Source of the DNA: Bradyrhizobium sp. CB1717
Lineage (GTDB): Bacteria; Pseudomonadota; Alphaproteobacteria; Rhizobiales; Xanthobacteraceae
Length of the DNA stretch: 64,000 nt
Direction of reading: 5' to 3'
NCBI RefSeq assembly: GCF_029714325.1
Contig: NZ_CP121666.1
Span: 8,401,001-8,465,000 of the forward strand
The translations under genes and the position numbers were made by a program. Under the pieces are notes generated by a model. That model had not been told where the DNA came from. It saw only the letters and a program-made list of their open reading frames with translations, and did no database searches. This document shows, in pieces, positions 50,601 through 60,773 of this stretch (the first letter of the stretch is position 1; the number at the start of each line of letters is the position of its first letter).

Positions 50601-51326
50601 CTACGAAATCTTCATCGTGTGGATGCCGCATTCCGTCTTCGACCGGCCGCGCCAGCGACCGGCGCGCGCATCCTCGCCCTCGGCCGTTCTGCTGGTGCAA
50701 GGCATACACCCAACCGACAGGAAACCGGAGGCAGCCAGTGGATGACGCGGCAATTTGGCGCGGACGAAGATCGCCTCGAGTTCCTCGCGCGAGACATTAG
50801 CGAACGGGTTGAACTTCAACCGCGCACCGTCGATCTCGACGACGGGAATATCGGCGCGTGCATTGCCTTGGAAGCGCTTGCGGCCGTTGAGCCAGGCGTC
50901 GAACGGCTTCAGCGCGCGCGCCAGCGGCTCGACCTTACGAATGCGGCAGCAGGCATCGGGATCGGAGAACCAGAGGTCGCGGTCGGGATCCTCGCGCGAC
51001 AGCGTCTCCTCCGACGGCTTGATCGAGCGCACGTCCTTCAGGCCCAGCGCCGCGATCAGTGTGTCGCGATAGGCCAGCGTCTCCTCGAACAGCCATCCGG
51101 TATCGAGGAAGACCACCGGGATCGCAGGATCGACATCCGCCATCACCTTCAAGAGCGTCGCCGATTCCGTGCCGAAGGACGACACCAGCGCAAGCTTCTC
51201 GCGCCCGACCGTCTTCACCGCCGCGGCGATGACCTCCGCGGGCGAGGCATCGCGCAAGGCGCGATCGAGCTCCTCCGCCGAAGGCAGCGCAGAGATGGAC
51301 GAAACCTGAGGCGCGATCGCGTTCAC
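50601..51326 (-). CDS. cysH: Phosphoadenylyl/adenylyl-sulfate reductase (4Fe-4S type)
   Basis: This is a 241-residue cytosolic enzyme that reduces activated sulfate to sulfite with thioredoxin. PP-loop residues lie in ALVSSFGTESATLLKVMA. The Cys pair CC (126-127) and C207/C210 (GCMPC) are the iron-sulfur ligands, which E. coli CysH lacks. The catalytic C233 is in TECGIH. The cluster makes use of APS as well as PAPS likely, as in many rhizobia and plants. The ATG overlaps the DUF934 stop by four bases. Confidence 0.95.
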   Translation of the reverse strand: MNAIAPQVSSISALPSAEELDRALRDASPAEVIAAAVKTVGREKLALVSSFGTESATLLKVMADVDPAIPVVFLDTGWLFEETLAYRDTLIAALGLKDVRSIKPSEETLSREDPDRDLWFSDPDACCRIRKVEPLARALKPFDAWLNGRKRFQGNARADIPVVEIDGARLKFNPFANVSREELEAIFVRAKLPRHPLAASGFLSVGCMPCTSRTAEGEDARAGRWRGRSKTECGIHTMKIS

Positions 51327-51838
51327 GTGCCGACACCTTCGGAGTGACGCAGCTGCATGCGCCGGTGCAGCGCCGTGATACGGCCGTCGCCGGTCGGCTG
51401 GTAGAACACCGAATAGCGCTTGGCGGTCTGCATGAAGGCTTCCGCGTCGGCCTGCTTCTTGACCTCGAAGGAATCGAAGCCGGCACGCAGCATGAAAACG
51501 AACTGGTCGCGCAGCACCTGTCCCGTCGCGCGCAGCTCGCCGCGATAATTGTAGCGTTCGCGCAGCAGCCGCGCCTGGCTGTAGGCGCGCCCGTCGCGGA
51601 AGGTCGGGAACACCAGCGCAACCGCGGCGATCTTGCCGAGATACGGCACAAGCTCGGCGATGTCGCGATTGTTCGGCCAGATCACGCCGACCTTGCCCGA
51701 GCGCTTGAGCAGCCCGTCGGCCTCGCCGAGAAAGCGCTCGGCCGGCACCAGGATGTCGCCGCCCTCGGGCAGCGGGGTGTCGACGGCGAGCTTGACGAAG
51801 CTGTCGTCGGCGATCTTTCCGCCGTTAACGAGTGGCAT
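51323..51838 (-). CDS. DUF934 family protein, sulfite-reduction operon
   Basis: This is a 171-residue protein starting MPLVNGGKIADDSFVKLAV. The start at 51838 has AAGGAG inside the 3' end of cysI, overlapping it by 14 bases. The family blocks are KVGVIWPNNRDIAELVPYLG, LVFPTFRDGRAYSQARLLRERY and YRGELRATGQVLRDQFVFMLRAGFDSFEV. DUF934 is found almost only beside sulfite reductase genes. It has no cysteine or cofactor motif I can see. It is coupled to cysI and cysH by overlaps, so it probably works with sulfite reductase. Confidence 0.92.
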   Translation of the reverse strand: MPLVNGGKIADDSFVKLAVDTPLPEGGDILVPAERFLGEADGLLKRSGKVGVIWPNNRDIAELVPYLGKIAAVALVFPTFRDGRAYSQARLLRERYNYRGELRATGQVLRDQFVFMLRAGFDSFEVKKQADAEAFMQTAKRYSVFYQPTGDGRITALHRRMQLRHSEGVGT

Positions 51839-53480
51839 AGACGCGCTCCTTGAAGGGTTCGACACCGAGGCGCTTCACCGTGTCCATGAACAATTCTTCC
51901 GGACGCTCGCGCAGCGCCAGATAGGCCTCCACGACGTCCTCGATGACGTCGGCGACCTCGTCGAACTTGACGCCGGGACCGATCAGGGTGCCGAGCGCGG
52001 CGTTCTCGTCGGCGCGGCCGCCGATGGTGATCTGGTAGACCTCCTCGCCGTTCTTCTCGACGCCGAGAATGCCGATATGACCGACATGGTGATGGCCACA
52101 GGCATTGATGCAGCCGGAGATGTTGATGTGCAGCCGCCCGATCAGGTTGGCGAGCTCGTGATTGGCAAAGCGCCGCGTCAGCTCCTGCGCGATCGGGATC
52201 GAGCGCGCATTCGCCAGCGAGCAATAGTCGAGCCCGGGGCAGGCGATGATGTCGGTGATCAGATTGACGTTGGGCGTCGCAAGGCCAAGCTTGTCGAGCG
52301 CCTTCCACAGCGCCGGCAAATCGCGCTTGGCGACGTGCGGCAGCGCCAGATTCTGCTCATGGCCGACCCGGATCTCGCCGAAGGAATATTTGTCGGCGAG
52401 GTCAGCGAGCGCGTCCATCTGCTCGGCCGTGGCATCGCCCGGAGGCCCGCCGGTCGGCTTCAGCGAGATCGTGACGATCGAATAGCCCTGCACCTTGTGC
52501 GGAGCCACCGAGTTCTTGCGCCACGCCTCGAACTCCGGATCGGCCGCGGCCTGGCGCAGCTCGTCCGGCATGTGCGGCAGCTTCTCATAGGCCGGATAGG
52601 TGAAGCGCGAGCGGATGTCCTCGATCACCTCGTCGTCGATCTGGAGCGAGGAGTTACGGATGTGCTGCCACTCGTCCTCGACCTCGCGCGAGAATTTCTC
52701 GATGCCTAGCTCGTGCACCAGGATCTTGATGCGCGCCTTGTAGATGTTGTCGCGGCGGCCGTACTGGTTGTAGACGCGAAGGATCGCCTCGATGTAGCTG
52801 AGGATGTCGCGGCCATGCACGAAGTGCTTGATGGTCTTGGCGATGAACGGCGTGCGGCCGAGACCGCCACCGACCAGCACCTCGAAGCCGGTCTCGCCCT
52901 TCTCGTTCTTGATCAGGCGCAGGCCGATGTCGTGGATCTTGATCGCGGCGCGGTCATGGTCCGAGGCGGTGATCGCGATCTTGAACTTGCGCGGCAGGAA
53001 CGAGAATTCCGGATGCAGCGTGGTGTGCTGGCGGATCAGCTCCGACCAGATGCGGGGATCCTCGATCTCACCCGGCGCGACGCCGGCCCACTGGTCCGAG
53101 GTGACGTTGCGCATGTTGTTGCCGGACGTCTGCATCGCGTGGATGCCGACCTCGGCGAGATCAGCCAGCGCATCCGGCAGCTCGGCGAGCTTGATCCAGT
53201 TGAACTGGATGTTCTGGCGCGTTGTGAAATGGCCGTAGCCGCGATCGTATTTGCGCGCGACGTGCGCCAGCGCCCGCAACTGGTTCGTTGCCAGCGTCCC
53301 GTAGGGGATCGCGACGCGGAACATATAGGCGTGTAGTTGCAGATAGACGCCGTTCTGCAAGCGCAGGATCTTGAACTCGTCCTCGGTGAGCTCACCGGAC
53401 AGGCGCCGCTTCACCTGGTCGCGGAACTCCGAGACGCGCTCGTTGACGAGCGTGCGGTCGATTTCGTCGTAAGCGTACAT
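51825..53480 (-). CDS. cysI: Sulfite reductase hemoprotein (ferredoxin/nitrite-sulfite reductase type)
   Basis: This is a 551-residue siroheme and 4Fe-4S enzyme that reduces sulfite to sulfide by six electrons. It has two ferredoxin-like half domains and the cluster motifs CPGLDYC (around residue 413) and GCINAC (around 452). YGHFTTRQNIQFNWIKL at the N-terminus is the siroheme pocket. No flavoprotein CysJ is present in the window, so electrons may come from ferredoxin or from another partner. It lies 11 bases after the DUF2849 stop, and its 3' end overlaps DUF934 by 14 bases. Confidence 0.95.
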   Translation of the reverse strand: MYAYDEIDRTLVNERVSEFRDQVKRRLSGELTEDEFKILRLQNGVYLQLHAYMFRVAIPYGTLATNQLRALAHVARKYDRGYGHFTTRQNIQFNWIKLAELPDALADLAEVGIHAMQTSGNNMRNVTSDQWAGVAPGEIEDPRIWSELIRQHTTLHPEFSFLPRKFKIAITASDHDRAAIKIHDIGLRLIKNEKGETGFEVLVGGGLGRTPFIAKTIKHFVHGRDILSYIEAILRVYNQYGRRDNIYKARIKILVHELGIEKFSREVEDEWQHIRNSSLQIDDEVIEDIRSRFTYPAYEKLPHMPDELRQAAADPEFEAWRKNSVAPHKVQGYSIVTISLKPTGGPPGDATAEQMDALADLADKYSFGEIRVGHEQNLALPHVAKRDLPALWKALDKLGLATPNVNLITDIIACPGLDYCSLANARSIPIAQELTRRFANHELANLIGRLHINISGCINACGHHHVGHIGILGVEKNGEEVYQITIGGRADENAALGTLIGPGVKFDEVADVIEDVVEAYLALRERPEELFMDTVKRLGVEPFKERVYATR

Positions 53481-53491
53481 AGAAGAATGCC

Positions 53492-53809
53492 TTAAACCTG
53501 GGCCGGCTGTCCGATGGTGACGCCGGTGCGGCGGATCTGTTCGCGCAGGTTGCCGGGCAGGATCTTGCCGTCCTCGCCGACCTGCACGGGCGCGATATAG
53601 GGACCGATGGCGCCAACGTCATCGGCCACCGACTCCGCAAGCAACGCCTTGGCCTCGTCGGAGTTGCGCACGATCGCAGCTTCCGAGAGGTCCGCGGACC
53701 AGCTCTTGGCGGCGGTGCGGTACACCACGATGCCGTCCCAGGTGCGGTTGGCGGTCACAACCGAGGGGCCGGCGATCTTGATCTTCTTCTGTTCGAGCGG
53801 AGAGGTCAT
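53492..53809 (-). CDS. DUF2849 family protein, sulfite-reduction operon
   Basis: This is a 105-residue protein whose ATG overlaps the cysG stop by four bases. The blocks VVTANRTWDGIVVYRTAAKSWS, EAKALLAESVADDVGAIGPYI and VQVGEDGKILPGNLREQIRRTG are typical of DUF2849, a small soluble alphaproteobacterial family between cysG and cysI. No function is established to my knowledge. Its fixed position suggests a helper for siroheme insertion or sulfite reductase (inference). Confidence 0.9.
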   Translation of the reverse strand: MTSPLEQKKIKIAGPSVVTANRTWDGIVVYRTAAKSWSADLSEAAIVRNSDEAKALLAESVADDVGAIGPYIAPVQVGEDGKILPGNLREQIRRTGVTIGQPAQV

Positions 53810-55221
53810 TCGGCTGCATCCAATAGGTCAGAGATGATTTGGTTGGGTGTTTGGCGGCGAAGCGAGCCGGCATGCCGGACCACGTCGCCGATGATGAGGA
53901 TGGCGGGACCGCCCTGGATCCGCCGCACGAGCTCGGGCAGATCGCGCAGCGTACCGACCGCGCCTTGCGCATCGGGCCGCGTGACACGGGCGAACACGCC
54001 GACCGGCGTTTCCGGCGAACGTCCGGCCGCGAACAGGCCGGCGCGCACGGCGGGTGCCGCAGTCATGCCCATGTAGACCACGACCGTCATTTTCGTGTCG
54101 GTCAGCGTCGACCAGTCGGCATCGCGCGCCTTGTGCGCGGTAAGGAAGGTGATGCGGGTTGCTTCGTGACGGTAAGTGAGCGGCACCTCGAAATCGGCAG
54201 CGCCACCCAGTCCTGCGGTGATGCCGGGGATGATCGAATAGCCGACGCCGGCGGCACGCAGCGCTTCCACTTCTTCACCGCCGCGGCCGAATACGAGGGG
54301 ATCGCCGCCCTTCAGCCGCACCACGCGCTGGCCTGATTGCGCGGCCTCGATCATGCGCTTGTTGATGGCGTCCTGGCCGATGCCGGGCTTGCCGACGCGG
54401 CGGCCGACCGGCACGCGCGTGGTGTCGCGGCGGATGCGGTCGAGAATTTCAGGCGAAACCAGCTCATCATGGAAGACGATGTCGGCGTCCTGAAGTGCGC
54501 GCAGCGCCTTGATGGTGAGGAGGTCAGGGTCGCCGGGACCGGCGCCAACCAGCGCGACCGAGCCTTCCGGCTTGTCGGCGCGCGCGAAATCGGAGGGATC
54601 GGAAATCGCCTTGAGCGAGGCGTCCGCCTCAGCCTTGCGGCCGGCCAGCACGGCGGCACCGATCGGGCCGTCAACGACGCGCTCCCAGAAGCGCCGGCGC
54701 AGCGGAAACTCGGCGATGCGCTCGTTGATGGATTTGCGGAAGGTGCCAATGAACTCGGCGAGCTCGCCGATGCGCGCCGGCAGCAGCGCCTCGATCTTCT
54801 CGCGCACGCGCCGCGCTACCACCGGCGATGTGCCGCCGGTGCCGACCGCGACCACGACATCGCCGCGATCGACAATGGCCGGGAAGATGAAGCTGGAATG
54901 CTCGAGATCGTCCATGACGTTGACGGGCAGGCCGAGCGCCTTCGCCCGCGCCGACATGGCAACGCCGACATCGCCTGCGCCCGCGCAAACGATGGCGATG
55001 ACGCCGGAGAGATCAGCGGTCAGCGGATCGCCGGCCGCGATTTCGATGCGCGAAGCGTCCTCGGAGCCAAGGCCCAGATCATGATTGCCGTCGACCGCAT
55101 GCACGCGGATGCGCGCGCCGGCAGCAGTGAGCACGCGCAGTTTTGCGCGCAAAAGCTCACCCGCGCCGATGAGAACCACCGGACCGGCCTTGAGATCGAG
55201 AAACACCGGCAAGAACCGCAT
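53806..55221 (-). CDS. cysG: Siroheme synthase CysG (precorrin-2 dehydrogenase/ferrochelatase plus methyltransferase)
   Basis: This is a 471-residue fusion that makes siroheme from uroporphyrinogen III. The N-terminal Met8/CysG-N domain (about 1-205) begins MRFLPVFLDLKAGPVVLIGAG and has the catalytic Asp in NVMDDLEHSSF. The C-terminal methyltransferase domain (about 220-465) shows VGAGPGDPDLLTIKALRAL, DELVSPEILDRIRRD, VRLKGGDPLVFGRGGEE and YRHEATRITFLTAHK. It opens the operon cysG-DUF2849-cysI-DUF934-cysH and is divergent from cysD. Confidence 0.95.
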   Translation of the reverse strand: MRFLPVFLDLKAGPVVLIGAGELLRAKLRVLTAAGARIRVHAVDGNHDLGLGSEDASRIEIAAGDPLTADLSGVIAIVCAGAGDVGVAMSARAKALGLPVNVMDDLEHSSFIFPAIVDRGDVVVAVGTGGTSPVVARRVREKIEALLPARIGELAEFIGTFRKSINERIAEFPLRRRFWERVVDGPIGAAVLAGRKAEADASLKAISDPSDFARADKPEGSVALVGAGPGDPDLLTIKALRALQDADIVFHDELVSPEILDRIRRDTTRVPVGRRVGKPGIGQDAINKRMIEAAQSGQRVVRLKGGDPLVFGRGGEEVEALRAAGVGYSIIPGITAGLGGAADFEVPLTYRHEATRITFLTAHKARDADWSTLTDTKMTVVVYMGMTAAPAVRAGLFAAGRSPETPVGVFARVTRPDAQGAVGTLRDLPELVRRIQGGPAILIIGDVVRHAGSLRRQTPNQIISDLLDAAE

Positions 55222-55261
55222 GCGATACTCGCTTCCCCCACATCCGGGGTTGACTGGAATT

Positions 55262-55338
55262 ATTTTCTATATATGTGTCGTTTCGAGCGCGCAAAGAGAA
55301 AATTTTTTCTTCTCTTCTGCACCGCAACTATAGAAAAT
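55262..55338. promoter_or_regulatory. Divergent cys control region with perfect 10-bp inverted repeat
   Basis: ATTTTCTATA (55262-55271) and TATAGAAAAT (55329-55338) are perfect inverted copies 57 bases apart in the AT-rich cysG-cysD spacer. Each reads TATAGAAAAT toward its own gene, about 40 bases before cysG and 26 before cysD. They may therefore overlap the two -10 regions. A GAGAAAA/TTTTCTTCTC imperfect palindrome lies between. The regulator is unknown; a CysB-like activator is one possibility. Confidence 0.6.
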
Positions 55339-55364
55339 TCGCCTCCAAACGCAAAGTGGCAGAG

Positions 55365-56261
55365 ATGCATCTTCTCAAGGACGATTCCGCAGCTGTCGGA
55401 GTGAGCAGCCCGGCCTCCGCCAGCCGCTCAGGCTCGCAAGAATTTTCTGCTGATGTTGCGCCCAGCATGGACCATCTCGACCAGCTCGAGGCGCAGAGCA
55501 TCTACATCTTTCGCGAGGCCTTCGCCCGCCTGAAGAAGATCGCCCTGCTGTGGTCGCTCGGCAAGGACTCCAACGTCATGATCTGGCTGGCGCGGAAAGC
55601 GTTCTTCGGCCGCATGCCGTTCCCGGCTCTCCATGTCGACACCGGCAAGAAGTTTCCGGAGATGTATCGCTTCCGCGATCATTACGGGAAGGAGTGGGAC
55701 CTCGACTTGCGTGTCGAGCCCTGCCCGCCCATCGATGCCGTCGACCCAACGCTGCCGCCCGCCGCCCGTTCCGCCGCGCGCAAGACCGAGGGCCTCAAGA
55801 TGGCGCTCGCCAAATACGGCTTCGACGGCCTGATCGCCGGCATCCGTCGCGACGAGGAAGCGACCCGCGCCAAGGAGCGCGTGTTCTCGCCGCGCGGGCT
55901 CGAAGGCAATTGGGACGTGCGCGACCAGCCGCCGGAGTTCTGGGATCATTTCAACGCCTCGCCGCCGCAAGGCGCGCATTTGCGCATTCATCCGATCCTG
56001 CATTGGACCGAGGCCGACATCTGGGCCTACACCAAGCGCGAGAACATTCCGATCATCCCGCTGTATCTGGCCAAGGACGGTAAGCGCTACCGCTCGCTCG
56101 GCGATCAGGACATCACCAACCCCGTGAATTCGACGGCGTCCAGCATCGACGAGATCCTGGTCGAGCTCGAGCAGACCAAGGTGCCGGAGCGCGCCGGACG
56201 CGCGCTCGACCACGAGACCGAGGACGCCTTCGAGCGCCTTCGCGTCGCCGGCTATCTCTGA
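55365..56261 (+). CDS. cysD: Sulfate adenylyltransferase subunit 2 (small subunit)
   Basis: The protein makes APS from ATP and sulfate together with CysN. The PP-loop SLGKDSN (residues 64-70 from the chosen start) has Leu where most homologs have Ile or Phe. [22 protein letters not shown] and [21 protein letters not shown] are the other ATP-sulfurylase blocks. The start at 55365 gives 298 residues; the family core begins at [15 protein letters not shown] (55467). The ATG at 55275 would lie upstream of the likely promoter arm, so I exclude it. cysNC follows after 20 bases. Confidence 0.93.
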   Translation: MHLLKDDSAAVGVSSPASASRSGSQEFSADVAPSMDHLDQLEAQSIYIFREAFARLKKIALLWSLGKDSNVMIWLARKAFFGRMPFPALHVDTGKKFPEMYRFRDHYGKEWDLDLRVEPCPPIDAVDPTLPPAARSAARKTEGLKMALAKYGFDGLIAGIRRDEEATRAKERVFSPRGLEGNWDVRDQPPEFWDHFNASPPQGAHLRIHPILHWTEADIWAYTKRENIPIIPLYLAKDGKRYRSLGDQDITNPVNSTASSIDEILVELEQTKVPERAGRALDHETEDAFERLRVAGYL

Positions 56262-56281
56262 CCTTAGGACGCTTTGCGGCT

Positions 56282-58198
56282 ATGAACATGATCGTCACTC
56301 CCGCTTCGCCGGCGACCCCGAACGGCACCACGCGTCCGCAAGTGCGCATCGTCATCGTCGGCCACGTCGACCACGGCAAGTCGACGCTGGTCGGCCGCCT
56401 CCTGCATGAGACCGGCAGCCTGCCCGACGGCAAGCTCGAGATGCTCAAAGCCGTCAGCGCGCGGCGCGGCATGCCGTTCGAATGGTCGTTCCTGCTCGAT
56501 GCACTGCAGACCGAGCGCGATCAGGGCATCACCATCGACACCACGCAGATCCGCTTCCGCACCAATTCGCGCGACATCGTCTTGATCGACGCGCCCGGCC
56601 ACGCCGAATTCCTGCGCAACATGATCACCGGCGCTTCCCAGGCCGATGGTGCGGTGCTGATCATCGACGCGCTGGAGGGCGTGCGCGACCAGACAAGGCG
56701 GCACGGCTATCTCCTGCATCTGCTCGGCGTGAAGCAGGTCGCTGTCGTCGTCAACAAGATGGACCGCGTGGATTTCTCGGCCGATCGTTTCAAGGACATC
56801 AGCGACGAGATCTCCGCGCATCTCAACGGTCTCGGCGTGACGCCGACCGCCGTGATCCCGATCTCCGCGCGCGATGGCGACGGCGTTGCTGAGCGCACCG
56901 ACCGCATCGGCTGGTACAAGGGGCCGACCGTGGTCGAAGCGCTCGACAGGCTCGAGCCCGCGCGGCCGCTCGAAGCGCTGGCGCTGCGGCTGCCCGTGCA
57001 GGCGATCTACAAGTTCGACGACCGCCGCATCGTGGCAGGCCGCATCGAATCCGGCAGCCTCATTGCCGGCGACGAGATCGTGATCATGCCGGCCGGCAAG
57101 ATCGCGAAGATCAAGACGGTCGAGAGCTGGCCGGTGACGCCGGTGGCGGGACGGCAAGGAGCCGGCCGCTCGGTCGGCATCACGCTCGACCGCGAATTGT
57201 TCATCGAGCGCGGCGACATCGTCGCGCATGCCGGCACCGCCCCGCGCGAGACGCGCCGCCTGCGCGCGCGCATCTTCTGGCTGCACGACAAGCCGCTCGC
57301 CAAGGGCGACCAGCTATTGGTCCGCTGCGGGCCGAAGGAAAGCCGCGCCACCGTCGTCGCCATCGAGAAGGCGGTCGACCCCGGCGAGCTCTCGAGCAGC
57401 GAGAACAAGGCGATCGGCCGCAACCATGTCGGCGAGATCGATATTTCTCTTTCGAATCCGATTGCCACCGATCCCTACACCGAGAATCCGCGCACCGGTC
57501 GTCTCGTGATCGAGGTCTCCGGGCGCATTGCCGGCGGCGGCCTCGTGCTGTCGGTCGATGCCGGCCAGCGCGCCGTGCCTGTTGACATCGTTCCGGTGGA
57601 ATCGGCGCTTCGTCCCGACGAGCGCTCGGCGCGCTACCGCCACAACGGCGCGGTGGTCTGGCTCACCGGTCTGCCCGCCTCAGGCAAGTCGACGCTGGCG
57701 AAGGCGCTGGAGCGGCGTCTCTTCACCAATGGCGGCTCGCCGATCCTGCTCGACGGCGACACGCTGCGCGCGGGCCTCAACAGCGATCTCGGCTTCTCCG
57801 CCGCCGATCGCAGCGAGAACATCCGCCGTCTTGCGGAAGTCGCGACACACCTCGCCCGCAACGGCCACATCGCGATCGTTGCCGCGGTCTCGCCGGCGCG
57901 CGAGGATCGCGCCGCCGCACGCCGCATCGCCGACACCGCGTTCCGCGAGATCCATGTCGCGACCCCGGCCGAGGTCTGCGAGGATCGCGATCCCAAGGGC
58001 CATTACAAAAAGGCGAGAGCCGGCGCGCTGGCGTCGTTCACCGGCATCGGCAACGACTACGAGGCGCCGCAGGCGGCCGAGCTCGTGATCGACACGTCGA
58101 AGCGGACGGTGGCCGAGGCGGCGGACGAGATCGAGCAGATGCTGAAGACATCAGGCGTGCTGTTCGACGAACTCGTGGACCTCGCCGCGAATATTTGA
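56282..58198 (+). CDS. cysNC: Bifunctional sulfate adenylyltransferase subunit 1 / adenylyl-sulfate kinase (CysN-CysC)
   Basis: This is a 638-residue fusion of the NodQ type. The CysN GTPase part has GHVDHGKST (27-35), [11 protein letters not shown] (about 102) and VNKMDRVDF (about 157), followed by EF-Tu-like barrel domains. The CysC part starts near residue 455 with [18 protein letters not shown] and includes [12 protein letters not shown] and [10 protein letters not shown]. It makes PAPS. This argues that the CysH here may use PAPS in addition to APS. With CysD it completes sulfate activation. A symbiotic NodPQ copy would sit in a nod context, which this is not. Confidence 0.95.
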   Translation: MNMIVTPASPATPNGTTRPQVRIVIVGHVDHGKSTLVGRLLHETGSLPDGKLEMLKAVSARRGMPFEWSFLLDALQTERDQGITIDTTQIRFRTNSRDIVLIDAPGHAEFLRNMITGASQADGAVLIIDALEGVRDQTRRHGYLLHLLGVKQVAVVVNKMDRVDFSADRFKDISDEISAHLNGLGVTPTAVIPISARDGDGVAERTDRIGWYKGPTVVEALDRLEPARPLEALALRLPVQAIYKFDDRRIVAGRIESGSLIAGDEIVIMPAGKIAKIKTVESWPVTPVAGRQGAGRSVGITLDRELFIERGDIVAHAGTAPRETRRLRARIFWLHDKPLAKGDQLLVRCGPKESRATVVAIEKAVDPGELSSSENKAIGRNHVGEIDISLSNPIATDPYTENPRTGRLVIEVSGRIAGGGLVLSVDAGQRAVPVDIVPVESALRPDERSARYRHNGAVVWLTGLPASGKSTLAKALERRLFTNGGSPILLDGDTLRAGLNSDLGFSAADRSENIRRLAEVATHLARNGHIAIVAAVSPAREDRAAARRIADTAFREIHVATPAEVCEDRDPKGHYKKARAGALASFTGIGNDYEAPQAAELVIDTSKRTVAEAADEIEQMLKTSGVLFDELVDLAANI

Positions 58199-58607
58199 GG
58201 AGCACTCTCGTTGGTGCACTCGCTGCCGCTACACAGGCAGTGCGTTCCCTCCCCCCTTGCGGGGGAGGGTTAGGGAGAGGGGTTCACACGGGGACTCTCT
58301 CCATCAGCAAGAGCATTCCGCTCCGTCGATCTCAGAGACACCTTTTGCTGGGCCAACCCTCTCCCCCGCCCTCCCCCGCAAGGGGGGAGGGAGCGCAGTT
58401 GTGTGCGTGGCCGGGAGCCGGGCTCGACTGCTTGTAAAAGGCGTCACTCCCACACCTCTCCTTGACATTTTGACAACCTCCCGGGGGTCTTCTCACCGCC
58501 CCGATTTTGGGGCTAATAGGTCCCGAAAGCCGCCCCTCGTGGGCGCATTTTGCTGCTGTCGGGTCAAAAGCAGCCAAAAACAGCCATTTCCAACAAGAAA
58601 GCCCATC
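58199..58607. other. 409-base intergenic region before glcB
   Basis: It contains the R5 repeat at 58247-58392, then two TTGACA boxes eight bases apart (58462-58467 and 58470-58475) and an inverted repeat CCCC-GATTTT-GGGG (about 58500-58513). I find no -10 at 16-18 bases from either TTGACA. No small gene is convincing. Confidence 0.5.
58247..58392. repeat. Palindromic repeats, family R5 (two hairpins)
   Basis: CCCTCCCCCCTTGCGGGGGAGGG (58247-58269) and CCCTCTCCCCCGCC with GGGGGGAGGG (58357-58392) bracket a unique stretch. The pattern matches the fba spacer repeat. Confidence 0.6.
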
Positions 58608-60773
58608 ATGAAACGCGTCGACGCCCACGGATTGAAGATCGCTCCCGTCCTGTTTGACTTCATCGCCAAGGAAGCGGCCCCGAAAACGGGGATCGCGCCG
58701 GATGCGTTCTGGGCCGGGGTTGCAGGCATCATCAAGGACCTGGGACCGAAGAACCGCGCGCTGCTGGCGGTGCGGGACACGCTGCAGGCCAAGATCGACG
58801 ACTGGCATCGTGCCAACAAGGGCAAGGCGTTCGACCTCGACGCCTACACCGCCTTCCTGAAGGAGATCGGCTACCTCGTGCCGGAGCCGGCGACGCAGAA
58901 GGTCGAGACCGCCAATGTCGACGAGGAGATCGGCAAGATCTGCGGCCCGCAGCTGGTCGTGCCCCTCACCAATGCGCGCTATGCGCTGAACGCGGCGAAC
59001 GCGCGCTGGGGCTCGCTCTACGACGCCTTCTACGGCACCGACGCGATTCCACACGATCCGTCCGAGGGCGGCAAGGGTTACAACAAGGCGCGCGGCGACA
59101 AGGTGATCGCCAAGGCCAAGGCGTTCCTTGATGCGGCCGCGCCGCTGGCGACCGGCAGCCACACCGACGTCACCGCCTATAGCGTCGTCGCGGGCCAACT
59201 CGCGGTGAAACTGAAGAGCGGCAACGCGACCGCGCTGAAGAACGCCGCGCAATTCGCGGGCTTCCAGGGCGATGCGGCCGCGCCGAGCGCGGTGCTGCTC
59301 GTCAACAACGGCCTGCATGTCGAGGTGAAGATCGATCGTGGCAGCACGATCGGCAAGGACGATCCGGCCGGCGTCGCCGACATGATCATGGAAGCCGCGG
59401 TCTCGACCATTTTGGACATGGAAGACTCGGTCGCCGCGGTCGATGCCGAAGATAAAGTCCTCGTCTACCGCAACACGCTCGGCCTGATGAACGGCACGCT
59501 GTCGGCGGACTTCGAGAAGGGCGGCAAGACGCTGACGCGTTCGCTCAACGCCGACCGCGTCTACAAGACGCCTGACGGCAAGGGCGAGCTCAAGCTGCAT
59601 GGCCGCAGCCTACTCTTGATGCGCAATTGCGGTCACCACATGTTCACCGACGCGGTGCTGGACGAGAAGGGCGAAGAGGTTCCGGAAGGCCTGCTCGATG
59701 CCGCCGTCTCCGGACTGCTCGCCATCCACGACCTCAAGGGCAACTCCAAGGTCAAGAACAGCCGCACGGGATCGGCCTATATCGTCAAGCCGAAGATGCA
59801 CGGCCCCGACGAAGTCTCGCTCACCTGCGAGATCTTCGACCGCGTCGAGAAGATGCTCTCGCTGCCGGAGAACACGCTCAAGGTCGGCATCATGGACGAG
59901 GAGCGGCGTACCACCGTCAACCTCAAGGCCTGCATCCAGCGCGCCTCCAAGCGCATCATGTTCATCAACACCGGCTTCCTCGACCGCACCGGCGACGAGA
60001 TCCACACCTCGATGGAAGCGGGCCCGATGATCCGCAAGAACGAGATGAAGGCGCAGGCCTGGATCAAGGCCTACGAGGACTGGAACGTCGACATGGGCCT
60101 GACCTGCGGCCTGCCCGGCCACGCCCAGATCGGCAAGGGCATGTGGGCCGCGCCCGACAAGATGGCGGACATGCTGGCGCAGAAGCTCGCCCATCCGCAG
60201 GCCGGCGCCACCACGGCCTGGGTGCCCTCGCCGACCGCCGCGACGCTGCACGCGCTGCACTATCACCAGGTCAACGTGATCGCGCGCCAGCAGGAGCTGA
60301 CCAAGGGTGGCCCGCGCGCAAAGCTCTCCGACATCCTCACCATTCCGGTGTCGAAGTCGAACTGGGCGCCAGACGACGTCAAGCAGGAGATCGACAACAA
60401 CTGCCAGGGCATCCTGGGCTATGTCGTGCGCTGGATCGACCAGGGCGTCGGCTGCTCCAAGGTGCCCGACATCCACGATGTCGGCCTGATGGAAGACCGC
60501 GCGACATTGCGCATCTCCAGCCAGCATCTCGCCAACTGGCTGCATCAGGGCGTGATCACCGAGGCGCAGGTGATGGAATCGCTCAAGCGCATGGCCGTCG
60601 TCGTCGACAAGCAGAACGCCGGCGATCCCATCTACAAGCCGATGGCGCCTGCCTTCGACGGCGTTGCCTTCAAAGCCGCCTGCGACCTGATCTTCAGGGG
60701 ACGCGAGCAGCCGAACGGTTATACCGAATACATCCTCACCGCGCGCCGCCGCGAGGCCAAGGCTCTTGGATAA
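58608..60773 (+). CDS. glcB: Malate synthase G
   Basis: This enzyme condenses glyoxylate and acetyl-CoA to malate, in the glyoxylate pathway and glycolate use. The protein is 721 residues, the normal length of the G isoform. The start [18 protein letters not shown] is chosen; an in-frame ORF reaches 58257 but runs through the repeats. Signatures include [29 protein letters not shown] residues ([20 protein letters not shown]), [13 protein letters not shown] and [19 protein letters not shown]. The stop falls within a 16-bp unit present three times. The ribosome-binding site (AAGAAAG) is weak. Confidence 0.96.
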   Translation: MKRVDAHGLKIAPVLFDFIAKEAAPKTGIAPDAFWAGVAGIIKDLGPKNRALLAVRDTLQAKIDDWHRANKGKAFDLDAYTAFLKEIGYLVPEPATQKVETANVDEEIGKICGPQLVVPLTNARYALNAANARWGSLYDAFYGTDAIPHDPSEGGKGYNKARGDKVIAKAKAFLDAAAPLATGSHTDVTAYSVVAGQLAVKLKSGNATALKNAAQFAGFQGDAAAPSAVLLVNNGLHVEVKIDRGSTIGKDDPAGVADMIMEAAVSTILDMEDSVAAVDAEDKVLVYRNTLGLMNGTLSADFEKGGKTLTRSLNADRVYKTPDGKGELKLHGRSLLLMRNCGHHMFTDAVLDEKGEEVPEGLLDAAVSGLLAIHDLKGNSKVKNSRTGSAYIVKPKMHGPDEVSLTCEIFDRVEKMLSLPENTLKVGIMDEERRTTVNLKACIQRASKRIMFINTGFLDRTGDEIHTSMEAGPMIRKNEMKAQAWIKAYEDWNVDMGLTCGLPGHAQIGKGMWAAPDKMADMLAQKLAHPQAGATTAWVPSPTAATLHALHYHQVNVIARQQELTKGGPRAKLSDILTIPVSKSNWAPDDVKQEIDNNCQGILGYVVRWIDQGVGCSKVPDIHDVGLMEDRATLRISSQHLANWLHQGVITEAQVMESLKRMAVVVDKQNAGDPIYKPMAPAFDGVAFKAACDLIFRGREQPNGYTEYILTARRREAKALG

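Noticed and set aside
55275..55364. N-terminal extension of CysD from the ATG at 55275
   Set aside because: The extra residues (MSFRARKEKIFSSLLHRNYR) are encoded by the AT-rich divergent promoter region and include the inverted-repeat arm, so translation there is unlikely.
55365..58198. Symbiotic nodPQ genes
   Set aside because: The fused CysN-CysC has NodQ architecture, but the context is the assimilatory cys locus with no nod genes or nod box.
58462..58513. Promoter of glcB from the two TTGACA boxes
   Set aside because: No -10-like hexamer at 16-18 bases from either box, so only noted as part of the spacer.
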